32,472 bases of DNA from contig NZ_MUYM01000039.1 of assembly GCF_002150765.1 (NCBI RefSeq), forward strand, positions 1 through 32,472. Reading direction: 5' to 3'. The first letter of the stretch is position 1; every line of letters begins with the position of its first letter. The translations under genes were made by a program, and so were the position numbers. Shown here in pieces: positions 9,801-16,422 of this stretch. The notes beneath the pieces were generated by a model. It had not been told where the DNA came from. It saw only the letters and a program-made list of their open reading frames with translations, and did no database searches. This stretch comes from Lentzea kentuckyensis. GTDB lineage: Bacteria; Actinomycetota; Actinomycetes; Mycobacteriales; Pseudonocardiaceae.

Positions 9801-10411
9801 CGGATCTCGCTGACCTCGTCGCCCCAGAACTCGACGCGGAACGGGTGCTCCGCGGTCGGCGGGAAGATGTCGAGGATGCCGCCGCGGGTCGCGTACTCGC
9901 CGCGCTTCTCGACCATGTCGACGCGGGTGTAGGCGTTCTCGGCGAGCTGCGTGACCAGCTCCGCGAAGTCCTGCTCCTCGCCGACCTTCAGCTGCACGGG
10001 CCGGAGGTCGCCCAGACCGGGCGCCATCGGCTGGATGAGGCTGCGCACCGTCGTGACGAGGACCCTGATCGGGTTGCCTTCGGGGTGCTTGAGCCGGCGC
10101 AGGACCTGCAACCGCGCGCCGACCGTGTCAGCGCGGGGCGACAGCCGTTCGTGCGGCAGCGTCTCCCAGCTGGGGAAGAACGCGACCTTGTCCGCGCCGA
10201 TCAGGTCACTCAGGACGTTGGTCAGCTCTTCGGCTTCCCGTCCGGTCGCCGTGACGGCGAGGACCGGCTTCGCGGTGGACAGCGCCGCGGCCACGAGCGG
10301 GCGGGCAGCCAGCGGGCCGTCCAGCTCCAGCTCGGGCACGCCGGCGGAGTCGATCAAGGTGCGGAGGGCTTTGTCGGGCAGAACACCATCGAGCAGGCCG
10401 AGCAGCGGCAT
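6857..10411 (-). CDS. mfd: Transcription-repair coupling factor Mfd
   Basis: An ATP-driven translocase that removes RNA polymerase stalled at lesions and recruits UvrA for nucleotide excision repair. From the ATG at 10411 (MPLLGLLDG) it is 1184 aa, the usual Mfd length. In order: UvrB-like N-terminal domains (residues 1-330), the RNAP-interaction domain with GDFVVHEQHGIGKYV, the RecG-like motor with Walker A GDVGYGKTE, DEEQRFG, TMSATPIPRTLEMSL and QLRGRVGRG, and the C-terminal TRCF domain. An in-frame GTG at 10480 would add 23 residues, but a -10-like TAAGGT overlaps it and predicts a transcript start near 10472, so 10411 is preferred. Shine-Dalgarno is weak. It heads the mfd-lipoprotein-mazG run. 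Confidence 0.96.
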   Translation of the reverse strand: MPLLGLLDGVLPDKALRTLIDSAGVPELELDGPLAARPLVAAALSTAKPVLAVTATGREAEELTNVLSDLIGADKVAFFPSWETLPHERLSPRADTVGARLQVLRRLKHPEGNPIRVLVTTVRSLIQPMAPGLGDLRPVQLKVGEEQDFAELVTQLAENAYTRVDMVEKRGEYATRGGILDIFPPTAEHPFRVEFWGDEVSEIRPFSVQDQRSLPDQIDGFVAPPCRELLLTDDVKLRAAELAEEHQSDAHLAEMLEKISNGIAVEGMEALIPALCPGELQLLVDVVEKGTHVLLNDPEKVRARAADLVRTGQEFLEASWMAAASGGKAPIDLGRSGYQGLREIADHAKANDRPWWTLSQLTTDASDVVHLDVKPVEAYQGDVERAFADLKAHTATGGAAVLVVPGAGTAQRAVERLKEADVSAVCVESLDEAPKASTVTVVRGALEDGFVLPDLALVVLTETDLTGGRGGTSTKDMRKMPSKRRNAVDPLALKAGDFVVHEQHGIGKYVEMVQRTVAGATREYLVLEYASSKRGQPGDRLFVPTDQLDEVSRYVGGELPTLNKLGGSDWKNTKSKARKAVKQIAAELVQLYAARQSAPGHAFASDTPWQRELEDAFAFTETQDQMAAIDEVKADMERSVPMDRVICGDVGYGKTEIAVRAAFKAVQDGKQVVVLVPTTLLAQQHLNTFAERMRQFPVNIKGLSRFTDPQESAQTLAGLADGEVDIVIGTHRLLQKTVRYKDLGLVIVDEEQRFGVEHKEHIKALRTHVDVLTMSATPIPRTLEMSLAGIREMSTILTPPEERHPILTYVGAYDDKQVGAAIRRELMRDGQVFYVHNRVSTIEKAAKRIRELVPEARVVTGHGQMNEDKLEHLIQGFWEREYDVLVCTTIVETGLDISNANTLIVERGDLLGLAQLHQLRGRVGRGRERGYSYFLYPPESPLTETAHDRLATIAQNTELGAGMAVAMKDLEIRGAGNILGAEQSGHIAGVGFDLYIRLVGEAVEAFRRHAGADGGEIEEELAEVRVDLPVDAHIPHEYVPGERLRLEAYRKIAAASDEPALQAVWEELKDRYGTPPEPVERLLSVARLRHTCRRHGVTEVIAMGQNLRFAKLELLDSQLVRLRRLFPKAVYKQAMGTVTVPRPTEGAAGGRMGAPQLRDQELLNWCGAFLDSLAGTPVTPVTKA

Positions 10412-10484
10412 GTGAGAAACCCCGGTCGAGTGGGAGACGCCAGACAGACCCCTGCCTGGGACGAGGGGTCTCACACCCACCTTA
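10412..10484 (-). promoter_or_regulatory. mfd promoter and structured 5' leader
   Basis: TAAGGT (minus strand, 10484-10479) fits a TANNNT -10 box and predicts a start near 10472, giving a leader of about 61 bases. The leader opens with a hairpin: AGACCCC (minus strand) and GGGGTCT pair at 10471-10465 and 10452-10446 with a 12-base loop. GTGAGACCCC at the leader's start (10474-10465) can alternatively pair with GGGGTTTCTCAC just before the ATG (10423-10412), leaving a 2-base bulge. The two folds exclude each other. Confidence 0.45.
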
Positions 10485-10524
10485 GCTCGTTCCGCGACCC
10501 CTTATCGGGTGGCTCCAGCGCGGT

Positions 10525-11280
10525 TCAGGCGGGCTCCCAGGCGATCAGCCGGTCGAACACCCGGAGGTCGCCGCCGGACTTCAGCGCGTCGAGGTCGTGG
10601 CGGCCGTACATGAACAGCACCACGTCACTGGCGGTGCCACTGGCCCAGACATCGCACTCACCGGGTGCGTCCAGCCGGGCCGCACGCGCGCCCTCGCCGT
10701 CGAGCCGCAGCTGCCAGAACAGGCCCTCGGCGACGTGGTACTCGACGACCGCGGGCTCGTGCGGCCACGGGAACGGCGTCGCGTTGCAGGTGAACAGGAA
10801 CTCCTCGACACCGTCGACCGCGACCTCCGCTGGCAGCGGCCGCGGTGCGCCGATGGCGAGCTGGGCGTCGTAGGTGTGCATCGCGACCTCGTGGATCTGG
10901 CGCCGGGCGACGGCGCCGGTGGTGCGCGCCGACTGCGAGTCGGGCCAGCCGACCCAGCACTCGCGGTCCGGACCGGCTTCGGTGAGCGCGTCCAGGAGCT
11001 GTTGCGCGGAGTCGGCCAGCCAGGCCAGCAGGGCCTCGCGCTCCTGCGGCATCGGCGTGATCTCCGGCGTGGCCTTGGCGTCGGCGGGTCCCGCGGCGAC
11101 GGTGGCGGCCCAGATCTGGCGCCGCTCGCCGATGTGCCACGCCAGGTCCGCGAGCGTCCACTCGGGGCAGGTCGGGACTTTCGCGTCCAGACTGGACGCG
11201 GCGGCGATGGCGGCGCGGAAGGCGGTGGACCGGTCGTCGATCAACCTGAGCAGGTCGGAGAACCCCAGAGCGTTGTGCAC
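10525..11280 (-). CDS. Maleylpyruvate isomerase family (mycothiol-dependent, DinB-like) protein
   Basis: A 251-aa protein of the MDMPI fold. The N-terminal four-helix metal-binding domain has the expected ligands: His49 in DLAWHIGER, and Glu131 and His135 in QIHEVAMHTYDAQ. The PTCPEWTLADL segment before the first His is typical. A C-terminal MDMPI_C-like domain follows (about 155-250, GLFWQLRLDGEG, DVVLFMYGR). Characterised relatives use mycothiol for isomerisation, but most genomic copies have no known substrate, so no pathway is assigned. The GTG start at 11280 sits six bases after a -10-like TAGACA and has no Shine-Dalgarno, suggesting leaderless expression. Divergent from the sugar dehydrogenase gene. 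Confidence 0.85.
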   Translation of the reverse strand: MHNALGFSDLLRLIDDRSTAFRAAIAAASSLDAKVPTCPEWTLADLAWHIGERRQIWAATVAAGPADAKATPEITPMPQEREALLAWLADSAQQLLDALTEAGPDRECWVGWPDSQSARTTGAVARRQIHEVAMHTYDAQLAIGAPRPLPAEVAVDGVEEFLFTCNATPFPWPHEPAVVEYHVAEGLFWQLRLDGEGARAARLDAPGECDVWASGTASDVVLFMYGRHDLDALKSGGDLRVFDRLIAWEPA

Positions 11281-11286
11281 TGTGGC

Positions 11287-11317
11287 TGTCTAGCACCGGG
11301 GTGTGGTGGCCGCACAA
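11287..11317 (-). promoter_or_regulatory. Leaderless promoter of the MDMPI-family gene
   Basis: On the minus strand, TTGTGC (11317-11312), a 19-base spacer and TAGACA (11292-11287) are followed by exactly six bases and the GTG start. This places the predicted +1 on the G of the start codon. Confidence 0.5.
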
Positions 11318-11359
11318 CGATTTTCGAGCGGCCTCACGGAACCTCCACGGCACAAAACG

Positions 11360-11365
11360 CATAGT
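11360..11365 (+). promoter_or_regulatory. Leaderless -10 box of the sugar dehydrogenase gene
   Basis: CATAGT matches four of six -10 consensus bases and is followed by six bases and the ATG at 11372. The AGGA just before the ATG is too close to act as a Shine-Dalgarno, which supports leaderless initiation. Confidence 0.5.
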
Positions 11366-11371
11366 TAGGAC

Positions 11372-12478
11372 ATGCGCGCACTCGTTGCTGTGTCGGTGCT
11401 GCTCCTCGCCGCTTGCTCCACGCCGGTGTCAGGCGGCAACGCGCCGTCGAAGGCACCCGCGCCCGCCGGTCTCAAGGTCGAACAGGTCGCCGGCGGGTTC
11501 CAGCACGCCTGGGACCTCGGGTTCTTACCCGACGGGTCGATGCTGGTCACCGAGCGGCCCGGCACGATCAAGCTGGTCCGCGGCGGCCAGGTCACGCCCG
11601 TCGACGTCGACCTGGGCGACGTGCAGGCGCGCGGCGAGGGCGGGCTGATGGGTCTGGTGATCCACCCGGACAACCAGCGGTTCACCGTTTGCTACAACAC
11701 CTCCCGCGACGTCCGACTGGTGACGTTCAAGCTCGACGGCACCAAGGCCACGAAGGTCAAGGACCTGCTCACCGGCCTGCCGTCGAACTCCAGCGGGCGG
11801 CACTCCGGCTGCCGGCCGACCCTCGCGCCGGACGGGTCGATGTACGTCGCGACCGGTGACATCGCGCAGGGCCGCAACTCGCAGGACCGCACGATCCTCG
11901 GCGGCAAGGTGCTGCGGATCGACCCCGAGACCGGCGAGGGCCCGAAGGACAACCCGTTCGCCTCGTCGAGCAACGCCAACGAGCGGCGGGTCTACACCTA
12001 CGGCCACCGCAACGTGCAGGGCGTGGTCTTCCGGCCCGGCACCGACCAGGCGTTCTCCAGCGAGCACGGGCCGTCGATCGACGACGAGGTCAACCTGCTG
12101 AAGGCCGGCGCCAACTACGGCTGGGACCCGTCCAAGGGCGGCACGCAGGGCGGTTACGACGAGTCGGTGCCGATGACCGACCTGCAACGGTTCCCGGACG
12201 CGGTGCCGGCGGTGTGGTCGTCCGGGAAGACGACCGAGGCGATCTGCCAGGCGGCGTTCTGGAACGGCAAGCTCGCCATCACCGCGCTGAAGGGCTCGAA
12301 GCTGCTGCTCTTCACCCTCGACAACGCGGGCAAGGTGCAGAACGTCAGCATCCCCGACGAGCTCAACGACAAGTACGGCCGCCTGCGGGCCGCCCGCACC
12401 GGCCCGGACGGCTCGCTCTACGTCACGACGTCGAACGGCTCCGACGACAAGCTGCTGAGGCTCACAGGAGCCGCGTGA
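11372..12478 (+). CDS. Glucose/sorbosone dehydrogenase-type (PQQ beta-propeller) lipoprotein
   Basis: A 368-aa secreted lipoprotein. The signal peptide ends in LLAAC with lipidated Cys15, followed by a Pro/Ala linker. The rest is a six-bladed quinoprotein propeller of the GSDH family: HAWDLGFLPDGSMLVTERPG, RGEGGLMGLVIHP, a GRHSGCRPTLAPDGSMYVATGD segment carrying the candidate catalytic His, GGKVLRIDPETGEG, YTYGHRNVQGVVF and FSSEHGPSIDDEVNLL. Relatives oxidise aldose sugars with PQQ or have lost activity. No PQQ biosynthesis gene is in the window, so cofactor and substrate are unproven. Start chosen from the signal peptide. Its last 17 bases overlap the convergent MarR gene. Confidence 0.9.
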   Translation: MRALVAVSVLLLAACSTPVSGGNAPSKAPAPAGLKVEQVAGGFQHAWDLGFLPDGSMLVTERPGTIKLVRGGQVTPVDVDLGDVQARGEGGLMGLVIHPDNQRFTVCYNTSRDVRLVTFKLDGTKATKVKDLLTGLPSNSSGRHSGCRPTLAPDGSMYVATGDIAQGRNSQDRTILGGKVLRIDPETGEGPKDNPFASSSNANERRVYTYGHRNVQGVVFRPGTDQAFSSEHGPSIDDEVNLLKAGANYGWDPSKGGTQGGYDESVPMTDLQRFPDAVPAVWSSGKTTEAICQAAFWNGKLAITALKGSKLLLFTLDNAGKVQNVSIPDELNDKYGRLRAARTGPDGSLYVTTSNGSDDKLLRLTGAA

Positions 12479-12890
12479 GCCCGCGGACGAAGGCCTGCTG
12501 CTCGTCGCCCAACCCGGCGAAGTAGGCCTGGTCGGCGTCCTCGACGTCCTTCATGGCCTTGCTGACCAGCGCTTTCCCCGAGGCAGTGAGGGTCAGCAGC
12601 CGCGCCCGCGAGTCCGCCGGATCGATCTCGCGCGAGATCAGCGAGCGGTCCGCGAGTTTGCGGATCACCTGCGAGGTCATCATCGGGTCGGTGCCGGCGT
12701 GCTCGGCCAGCCGTTGCTGCGATGGCGCGCCACCGTGGTTGACCAGCCACCACAACGACGCCAGCAGCACGAACTGCACGTGCGTCAACTCGTGCGGGGC
12801 CAGCGCCGCCCGCATGGCCCGCTGCCACGCGAGCGTCACCCGCCACAACAGGAAGCCGGGAGACTCGTCCGGCCCTTCGAACCTCGTCAC
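12462..12890 (-). CDS. MarR-family transcriptional regulator
   Basis: A 142-aa winged-helix regulator. Helix LTHVQFVLLASLWWL leads into the recognition region QQRLAEHAGTDPMMTSQVIRKLADRSLISREID, followed by the wing residues DPADSRARLLTLTASG, all typical of MarR. It binds palindromic operators as a dimer and usually releases on small aromatic ligands. The start at 12890 overlaps the stop of the SRPBCC gene as ATGA, so the two are translationally coupled and the regulator is the downstream gene of a two-gene unit. Its 3' end overlaps the convergent sugar dehydrogenase by 17 bases. Confidence 0.92.
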   Translation of the reverse strand: MTRFEGPDESPGFLLWRVTLAWQRAMRAALAPHELTHVQFVLLASLWWLVNHGGAPSQQRLAEHAGTDPMMTSQVIRKLADRSLISREIDPADSRARLLTLTASGKALVSKAMKDVEDADQAYFAGLGDEQQAFVRGLTRLL

Positions 12891-13306
12891 GAGGCCAATT
12901 TCACCAGCGCCTCGACCGCGTCCGGCAGGTCGGCCGTCACAAGCGGCCCGAGGAACTGCGCGGCGGGCCCCTCGATCACCACCGAATGCGTGACCCGGAC
13001 GCCGTTGTCCAGGGCCTCGACGCGGTGCGAGAAGCGCAGTAGTGCGCCCGGCACCGACGTCTCGTCAACGAAGCCGACGCCGTCCTCCACGGACGTGAGC
13101 GTGAACGAGATCAGGCCCTGGCCCTTGACCTCCATCGTGCCGCTCGACCCCTCGACGAACGGCCCTTCCAGCGTCACGGACGCCAGACCCTCGTCCCACT
13201 CCGTCCATCTGGAGACATCGCTCCACAGCGCCCAGACCGTTTCAACGCTCGCCGGACCTTCGGTGCTGTGCTCGAACTCGTACGTCGTGGACTCACCAGT
13301 TGTCAT
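12887..13306 (-). CDS. SRPBCC (START-like) domain protein
   Basis: A 139-aa protein of the polyketide-cyclase/Bet v1-like fold. The N-terminal strand YEFEHSTEGPASVETVWALWSDVSRWTEWDEG is the family hallmark, with SGTMEVKGQGLISFTLTSVE and RFSHRVEALDNGVRVTHSVVIEGP forming the ligand-binding sheet. Such proteins bind hydrophobic ligands or act as uncharacterised lyase or hydratase homologues; no substrate can be inferred. It is coupled to a MarR regulator by an ATGA overlap, so the regulator may sense a related ligand. Start chosen because a consensus TATAAT lies eight bases upstream and there is no Shine-Dalgarno. Confidence 0.85.
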   Translation of the reverse strand: MTTGESTTYEFEHSTEGPASVETVWALWSDVSRWTEWDEGLASVTLEGPFVEGSSGTMEVKGQGLISFTLTSVEDGVGFVDETSVPGALLRFSHRVEALDNGVRVTHSVVIEGPAAQFLGPLVTADLPDAVEALVKLAS

Positions 13307-13314
13307 GCGTGCAG

Positions 13315-13341
13315 ATTATATGCGCGCTTACTATTTGGCAA
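13315..13341 (-). promoter_or_regulatory. Promoter and imperfect palindrome for the SRPBCC-marR unit
   Basis: Minus strand: TTGCCA (13341-13336), a 15-base spacer and a perfect TATAAT (13320-13315), then eight bases to the ATG. An imperfect dyad, ATAGTAAGCG followed by CGCATATAAT (7 of 10 symmetric), overlaps the -10 and is a reasonable MarR operator candidate. The spacer is shorter than the usual 17. Confidence 0.6.
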
Positions 13342-13349
13342 CGGGCCGG

Positions 13350-13964
13350 TCAGGACCGGTTGCGCAGCTTCGGCTTGTGGTCCATCGCGGACAGGCCGTT
13401 CCAGGCCAGGTTGACCAGGTGCGCCGCCACCTCGTCCTTCTTCGGCTTGCGCACCTCCAGCCACCACTGCCCGGTCAGCGCGACCATCCCGACCAGCGCC
13501 TGCGCGTACAACGGCGCCAGCTTGCGGTCGTAGCCCTGCTTGGCGAAGTGCAGCGCGAGGATGTGCTCGACCTGCGAGGCGATGTCGTTGAGCAGCGAGG
13601 AGAACGTGCCGGAGGACGAGGCGACGGGCGAGTCCCGCACCAGGATGCGGAACCCGTCCGTCGAGCCCTCGATGTAGTCGAGCAGCGCGCCGGCGGCGTG
13701 TTCCAGCAGTTCACGCGGGTGACTGCCGCCGTCCAGCGCCTCGATGATCTGGTCCATCAGGCGCTGCATCTCGCGGTCGACGACGACGGCGTAGATGCCT
13801 TCCTTACCGCCGAAGTGTTCGTAGACCACGGGCTTCGACACGCTCGCGCGGTGCGCGATCTCCTCGATGGAGGTCGCCTCGAAGCCCTTCTCGGCGAACA
13901 GGGAGCGGGAGACGTCCAGGAGCTGCTCGCGGCGTTCCTTGCCCGTCATCCTGACCCTGGTCAT
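13350..13964 (-). CDS. TetR-family transcriptional regulator
   Basis: A 204-aa regulator. The N-terminal helix-turn-helix is clear: KERREQLLDVSRSLFAEKG, SIEEIAHRASVSKPVVYEHFGGKEGIY. A helical ligand-binding domain follows (about 60-195). Synteny with the M. tuberculosis segment suggests relation to Rv1019, a TetR next to mfd; that is inference from position. Here it lies 18 bases downstream of a fatty-acid desaturase on the same strand, and a long palindrome sits in the desaturase promoter, so it probably represses the desaturase in response to an acyl ligand. It has its own -10-like TAGGCT six bases before the ATG, so it may be transcribed independently. Confidence 0.93.
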   Translation of the reverse strand: MTRVRMTGKERREQLLDVSRSLFAEKGFEATSIEEIAHRASVSKPVVYEHFGGKEGIYAVVVDREMQRLMDQIIEALDGGSHPRELLEHAAGALLDYIEGSTDGFRILVRDSPVASSSGTFSSLLNDIASQVEHILALHFAKQGYDRKLAPLYAQALVGMVALTGQWWLEVRKPKKDEVAAHLVNLAWNGLSAMDHKPKLRNRS

Positions 13965-13970
13965 CGAGTC

Positions 13971-13976
13971 AGCCTA
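13971..13976 (-). promoter_or_regulatory. Leaderless -10 box of the TetR gene
   Basis: TAGGCT (minus strand) is followed by exactly six bases and the ATG at 13964. It lies in the 18-base gap after the desaturase stop. The same ten bases GTAGGCTGAC occur before ispE at 28656-28647. Confidence 0.5.
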
Positions 13977-13982
13977 CAAAGC

Positions 13983-14924
13983 TCACTTCTTGGCACTGAT
14001 CCTGGCCAGCCGCTGCTCGCTCGGCCAGCGCACGTGCGTCGCCCAGCCGAACTTCTCGAACAGCCAGATCAGGCGGGCCGAGATGTCGATCTGGCCGCGC
14101 TTCACGCCGTGCCGCGCGGAGGTCGGGTCGGCGTGGTGCAGGTTGTGCCACGACTCGCCGAACGACAGGATCGCCAGCGCCCAGACGTTGGCGGAGCGGT
14201 CGCGTGCGGCGAACGGGCGGTCGCCGACCATGTGGCAGATCGAGTTCACCGACCACGTGAGGTGGTGCAGGAACGCGACGCGGACCAGGCCTGCCCAGAA
14301 GAGCGCGGTGACGCCACCCCAGACGGACCACGTGATCAGGCCACCCAGCACGCCCGGCGCGGCCAGCGAGATCGTCGTCCACAACACGAAGAGCTTGTCG
14401 ACCCACACGATGTCCTTGTCGGCCATCAGGTCCGGGGCGAAGCGCTTGTGGTTGGTCTTGTCGCGGTCGAACAGCCAGCCCATGTGGGCGTGCCAGAAGC
14501 CCTTCGCCAGTGCGGCGGGCCCGGTGCCGAACAGCCACGGCGAGTGCGGGTCGCCCTCGCGGTCAGAAAAGGCGTGGTGACGACGGTGGTCGGCCACCCA
14601 GTCGATGACCGGGCCCTGCAACGCCATCGAGCCCGCGATCGCGAGGCCGATCTTCAGCGCACGGTTGGCCTTGAACGAGCCGTGCGTGAAGTACCGGTGG
14701 TAGCCGATCGTCACGCCGAGGCCGGAGAGGTAGTAGAAGGCGACGAAGAGGGCCACGTCGACCCAGCCGAGCCCCCATCCCCACGCGAACGGCACCGCGG
14801 CCAGCAACGCGAGGAAGGGAACGATGACGAACACGTACACGCCGAGTTGTTCGGCGTGACTTCGTCGGCCGTCGAACAGCGGTTTGGGTCCCTGGTCGGT
14901 GGACGACTCCATCGTCGAGGTCAT
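13983..14924 (-). CDS. Acyl-CoA/fatty-acid desaturase (membrane di-iron, DesA3/Ole1 type)
   Basis: A 313-aa integral membrane enzyme that introduces a cis double bond into acyl chains with O2 and an electron donor. The three diagnostic histidine boxes are intact: HRYFTH at 76-81, HRRHH at 113-117 and HNLHH at 260-264. Hydrophobic pairs lie around 28-75 and about 165-210. The ATG at 14924 is chosen because AGAGGA stands six bases upstream; the longer frame to 15011 would run through the palindrome and is rejected. The adjacent TetR gene and the palindrome in its promoter suggest acyl-responsive control of membrane unsaturation. No reductase partner gene is in the window. Confidence 0.94.
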   Translation of the reverse strand: MTSTMESSTDQGPKPLFDGRRSHAEQLGVYVFVIVPFLALLAAVPFAWGWGLGWVDVALFVAFYYLSGLGVTIGYHRYFTHGSFKANRALKIGLAIAGSMALQGPVIDWVADHRRHHAFSDREGDPHSPWLFGTGPAALAKGFWHAHMGWLFDRDKTNHKRFAPDLMADKDIVWVDKLFVLWTTISLAAPGVLGGLITWSVWGGVTALFWAGLVRVAFLHHLTWSVNSICHMVGDRPFAARDRSANVWALAILSFGESWHNLHHADPTSARHGVKRGQIDISARLIWLFEKFGWATHVRWPSEQRLARISAKK

Positions 14925-14969
14925 ACGGATTCCTCTGGGGGATGAGGGGCGTATTGGGGGAAATGACGT

Positions 14970-15002
14970 ACCTACGCAACCGTAACTTACGGAAGCGTAG
15001 GT
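14970..15002. promoter_or_regulatory. 33-bp near-perfect palindrome (candidate TetR operator)
   Basis: ACCTACGCAACCGTAA (14970-14985) and TTACGGAAGCGTAGGT (14987-15002) are inverted around C14986, with 14 of 16 positions symmetric. It lies 46 bases upstream of the desaturase ATG and about 108 bases upstream of the divergent hydrolase ATG, so it could control both. Length and symmetry fit binding of two TetR dimers. Confidence 0.75.
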
Positions 15003-15097
15003 TAGGGCCACCTACTTCGCCAGACCTCACGTGGAAACTCACGGACAGTTCTCAGGATCACCACGCTGTGTCGCCTGGAATCGAGGCCTCGACGAGG

Positions 15098-15103
15098 CAT
15101 CAT
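15098..15103 (+). promoter_or_regulatory. Possible leaderless -10 box of the hydrolase gene
   Basis: CATCAT matches four of six -10 consensus bases and is followed by six bases and the ATG at 15110. The only Shine-Dalgarno-like sequence nearby (GAGG at 15094) is poorly spaced. Confidence 0.4.
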
Positions 15104-15109
15104 CGAGAA

Positions 15110-16252
15110 ATGGCCAGACGCAAGATCATCCGGATCTCCGTGACCGCACTGCTCGCCCTGCTCGTGCTGGTCACGGTGGCCCTGGGCGGCATCGGCTGGT
15201 ACTACAGCGGCGAGCTGCTCAAACCGGCGGAGGCACTGCCGCAGCGCTACCCGGAGACCTCGCTCGGCGTGGACGACAAGAACGTCGTGCTCGCCGAATC
15301 CAAGCTCACCACCCAGCGCGGCACGTTCGGCATCGTCTGGCCCGGCGGCGCCGCGAAGGTCGGTGACATCGCCGCGAACAAGGACGGCAAGGTCGAACGT
15401 CCGCTGCTGGAAGGCACCGCGCCGCCAGAGGGCACCAAGGTCCGCATCGAGACCGACGTCTACGAGGGCAATCCCAAGACCACGCTGGGTCTGGTCTACA
15501 GCGAGGTCAGGGTGCCTTCCGAGCTCGGCGAGATGCCGGCCTGGTTCGTGCCGTCGACGAACAAGGACACGTGGGTCATCACCGTGCACGGGCGGGGCGC
15601 GTCGCGCGAAGAGGCGTTGCGCGTGGTTCCTCAGCTTCACAGTGCCGGATTGCCCGTTTTGCTGATCACCTACCGCAACGACGTCGGCGCGCCCGCGTCC
15701 CCGGACGGCCTCTACCACCTGGGCGACACCGAGTGGCGCGACGTCGAGGCCGGTATCAAGTACGCGCAGAGCCAGGGCGCGCAGAAGGTCGTGCTCTACG
15801 GCTGGTCGATGGGCGGCGCGATCGTCGGCCAGACGCTGGCCCGGTCCGGCGTCGCGGCGGCCGTGTCCGGCGTCGTGCTCGACTCCCCCGTCACGAACTG
15901 GACGCAGACGCTGAACCTGCAGGCGGAGAACCGGGGCGTGCCGACGTGGCTGACGCCGATCGCCGAACTGGTGTCCGGCTGGCGGGCCGGCATCGATTTC
16001 GACCGGTTCGACCTCATCCGCAACCCGCCCGCGCTGAAGCCGCCGACGCTGCTGTTCCACGGCTCGGCGGACGGCACCGTGCCGGCCCAGTCGTCGCGCG
16101 ATCTGGCGACCGCGGCGAGCGGGCTCGGGTGGCCGCTGCAGTACGTGGAGATCCCCGGCGCCGACCACACCTCGGGCTGGAATGTGGCGACCGACACGTA
16201 CCGAGACGCGCTCGCGGACTTTCTCACCAGGTCAATCGGCGTGAAAACGTGA
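15110..16252 (+). CDS. Membrane-anchored alpha/beta hydrolase
   Basis: A 380-aa protein with one N-terminal membrane segment (about residues 8-30) after a basic MARRK start. The hydrolase domain is therefore probably outside the cell membrane. Catalytic residues can be placed: Ser233 in YGWSMGG, Asp321 in HGSADGTVP and His353 in GADHTSGW. The HGRGASREEALR segment supplies an oxyanion-type loop. It resembles bacterial serine aminopeptidase_S33/BEM46-like lipases and esterases; the substrate is unknown. The start at 15110 is preferred over an open frame from 14942, which would run through the palindrome and code for an implausible basic leader. Divergent from the desaturase. Confidence 0.88.
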   Translation: MARRKIIRISVTALLALLVLVTVALGGIGWYYSGELLKPAEALPQRYPETSLGVDDKNVVLAESKLTTQRGTFGIVWPGGAAKVGDIAANKDGKVERPLLEGTAPPEGTKVRIETDVYEGNPKTTLGLVYSEVRVPSELGEMPAWFVPSTNKDTWVITVHGRGASREEALRVVPQLHSAGLPVLLITYRNDVGAPASPDGLYHLGDTEWRDVEAGIKYAQSQGAQKVVLYGWSMGGAIVGQTLARSGVAAAVSGVVLDSPVTNWTQTLNLQAENRGVPTWLTPIAELVSGWRAGIDFDRFDLIRNPPALKPPTLLFHGSADGTVPAQSSRDLATAASGLGWPLQYVEIPGADHTSGWNVATDTYRDALADFLTRSIGVKT

Positions 16253-16265
16253 TCATGCGCTGACC

Positions 16266-16282
16266 CGTCCGGCGGCCGGACG
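16266..16282 (+). terminator. Hairpin after the hydrolase gene
   Basis: CGTCCGG and CCGGACG pair perfectly around a three-base loop, 14 bases after the hydrolase stop and 70 bases before the tRNA. No T-run follows. The rest of 16283-16351 probably holds the tRNA promoter, but I could not pick a convincing -10. Confidence 0.55.
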
Positions 16283-16351
16283 AGTGGCGGTTGGACAACA
16301 GGAGGACGTCTCGTGACAACATGTGCGCAGGGCGGGCGCGAGTTCGCCCGT

Positions 16352-16422
16352 TCCGCCATGGTGTAAAGGCAGCACCTCTGATTTTGGTTCAGATGGTCCA
16401 GGTTCGAATCCTGGTGGCGGAG
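16352..16422 (+). tRNA. tRNA-Gln (anticodon UUG)
   Basis: A complete 71-base cloverleaf. Acceptor TCCGCCA (16352-16358) pairs with TGGCGGA (16415-16421), followed by discriminator G at 16422. D arm GTG/CAC. Anticodon stem TCTGA/TCAGA with loop TTTTGGT, so positions 34-36 are TTG. T arm CCAGG-TTCGAAT-CCTGG. The 3' CCA is not encoded (CAG follows), so it must be added after processing. U1-A72 and G73 are glutamine identity features. A diguanylate cyclase gene begins 47 bases downstream on the same strand. Confidence 0.96.

Noticed and set aside
7127..10873. 1248-aa open frame antisense to mfd on the + strand
   Set aside because: It mirrors the mfd codon frame in GC-rich DNA, is rich in Arg/Val/Asp/Leu without domains, and spans the mfd promoter and the MDMPI gene end.
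12699..14945. 748-aa + strand frame over MarR, SRPBCC, TetR and desaturase
   Set aside because: Runs antisense to four recognisable genes and through their promoters; Arg/Pro/Gln-rich shadow.
14942..15109. N-terminal extension of the alpha/beta hydrolase to 14942
   Set aside because: It would translate the palindrome into a basic, non-conserved leader ahead of a normal membrane anchor; the ATG at 15110 starts directly before that anchor.
16291..16319. tRNA-Gln promoter (TTGGAC with TGACAA)
   Set aside because: The -35 is acceptable but the -10 lacks the TANNNT pattern, so not listed as a feature.
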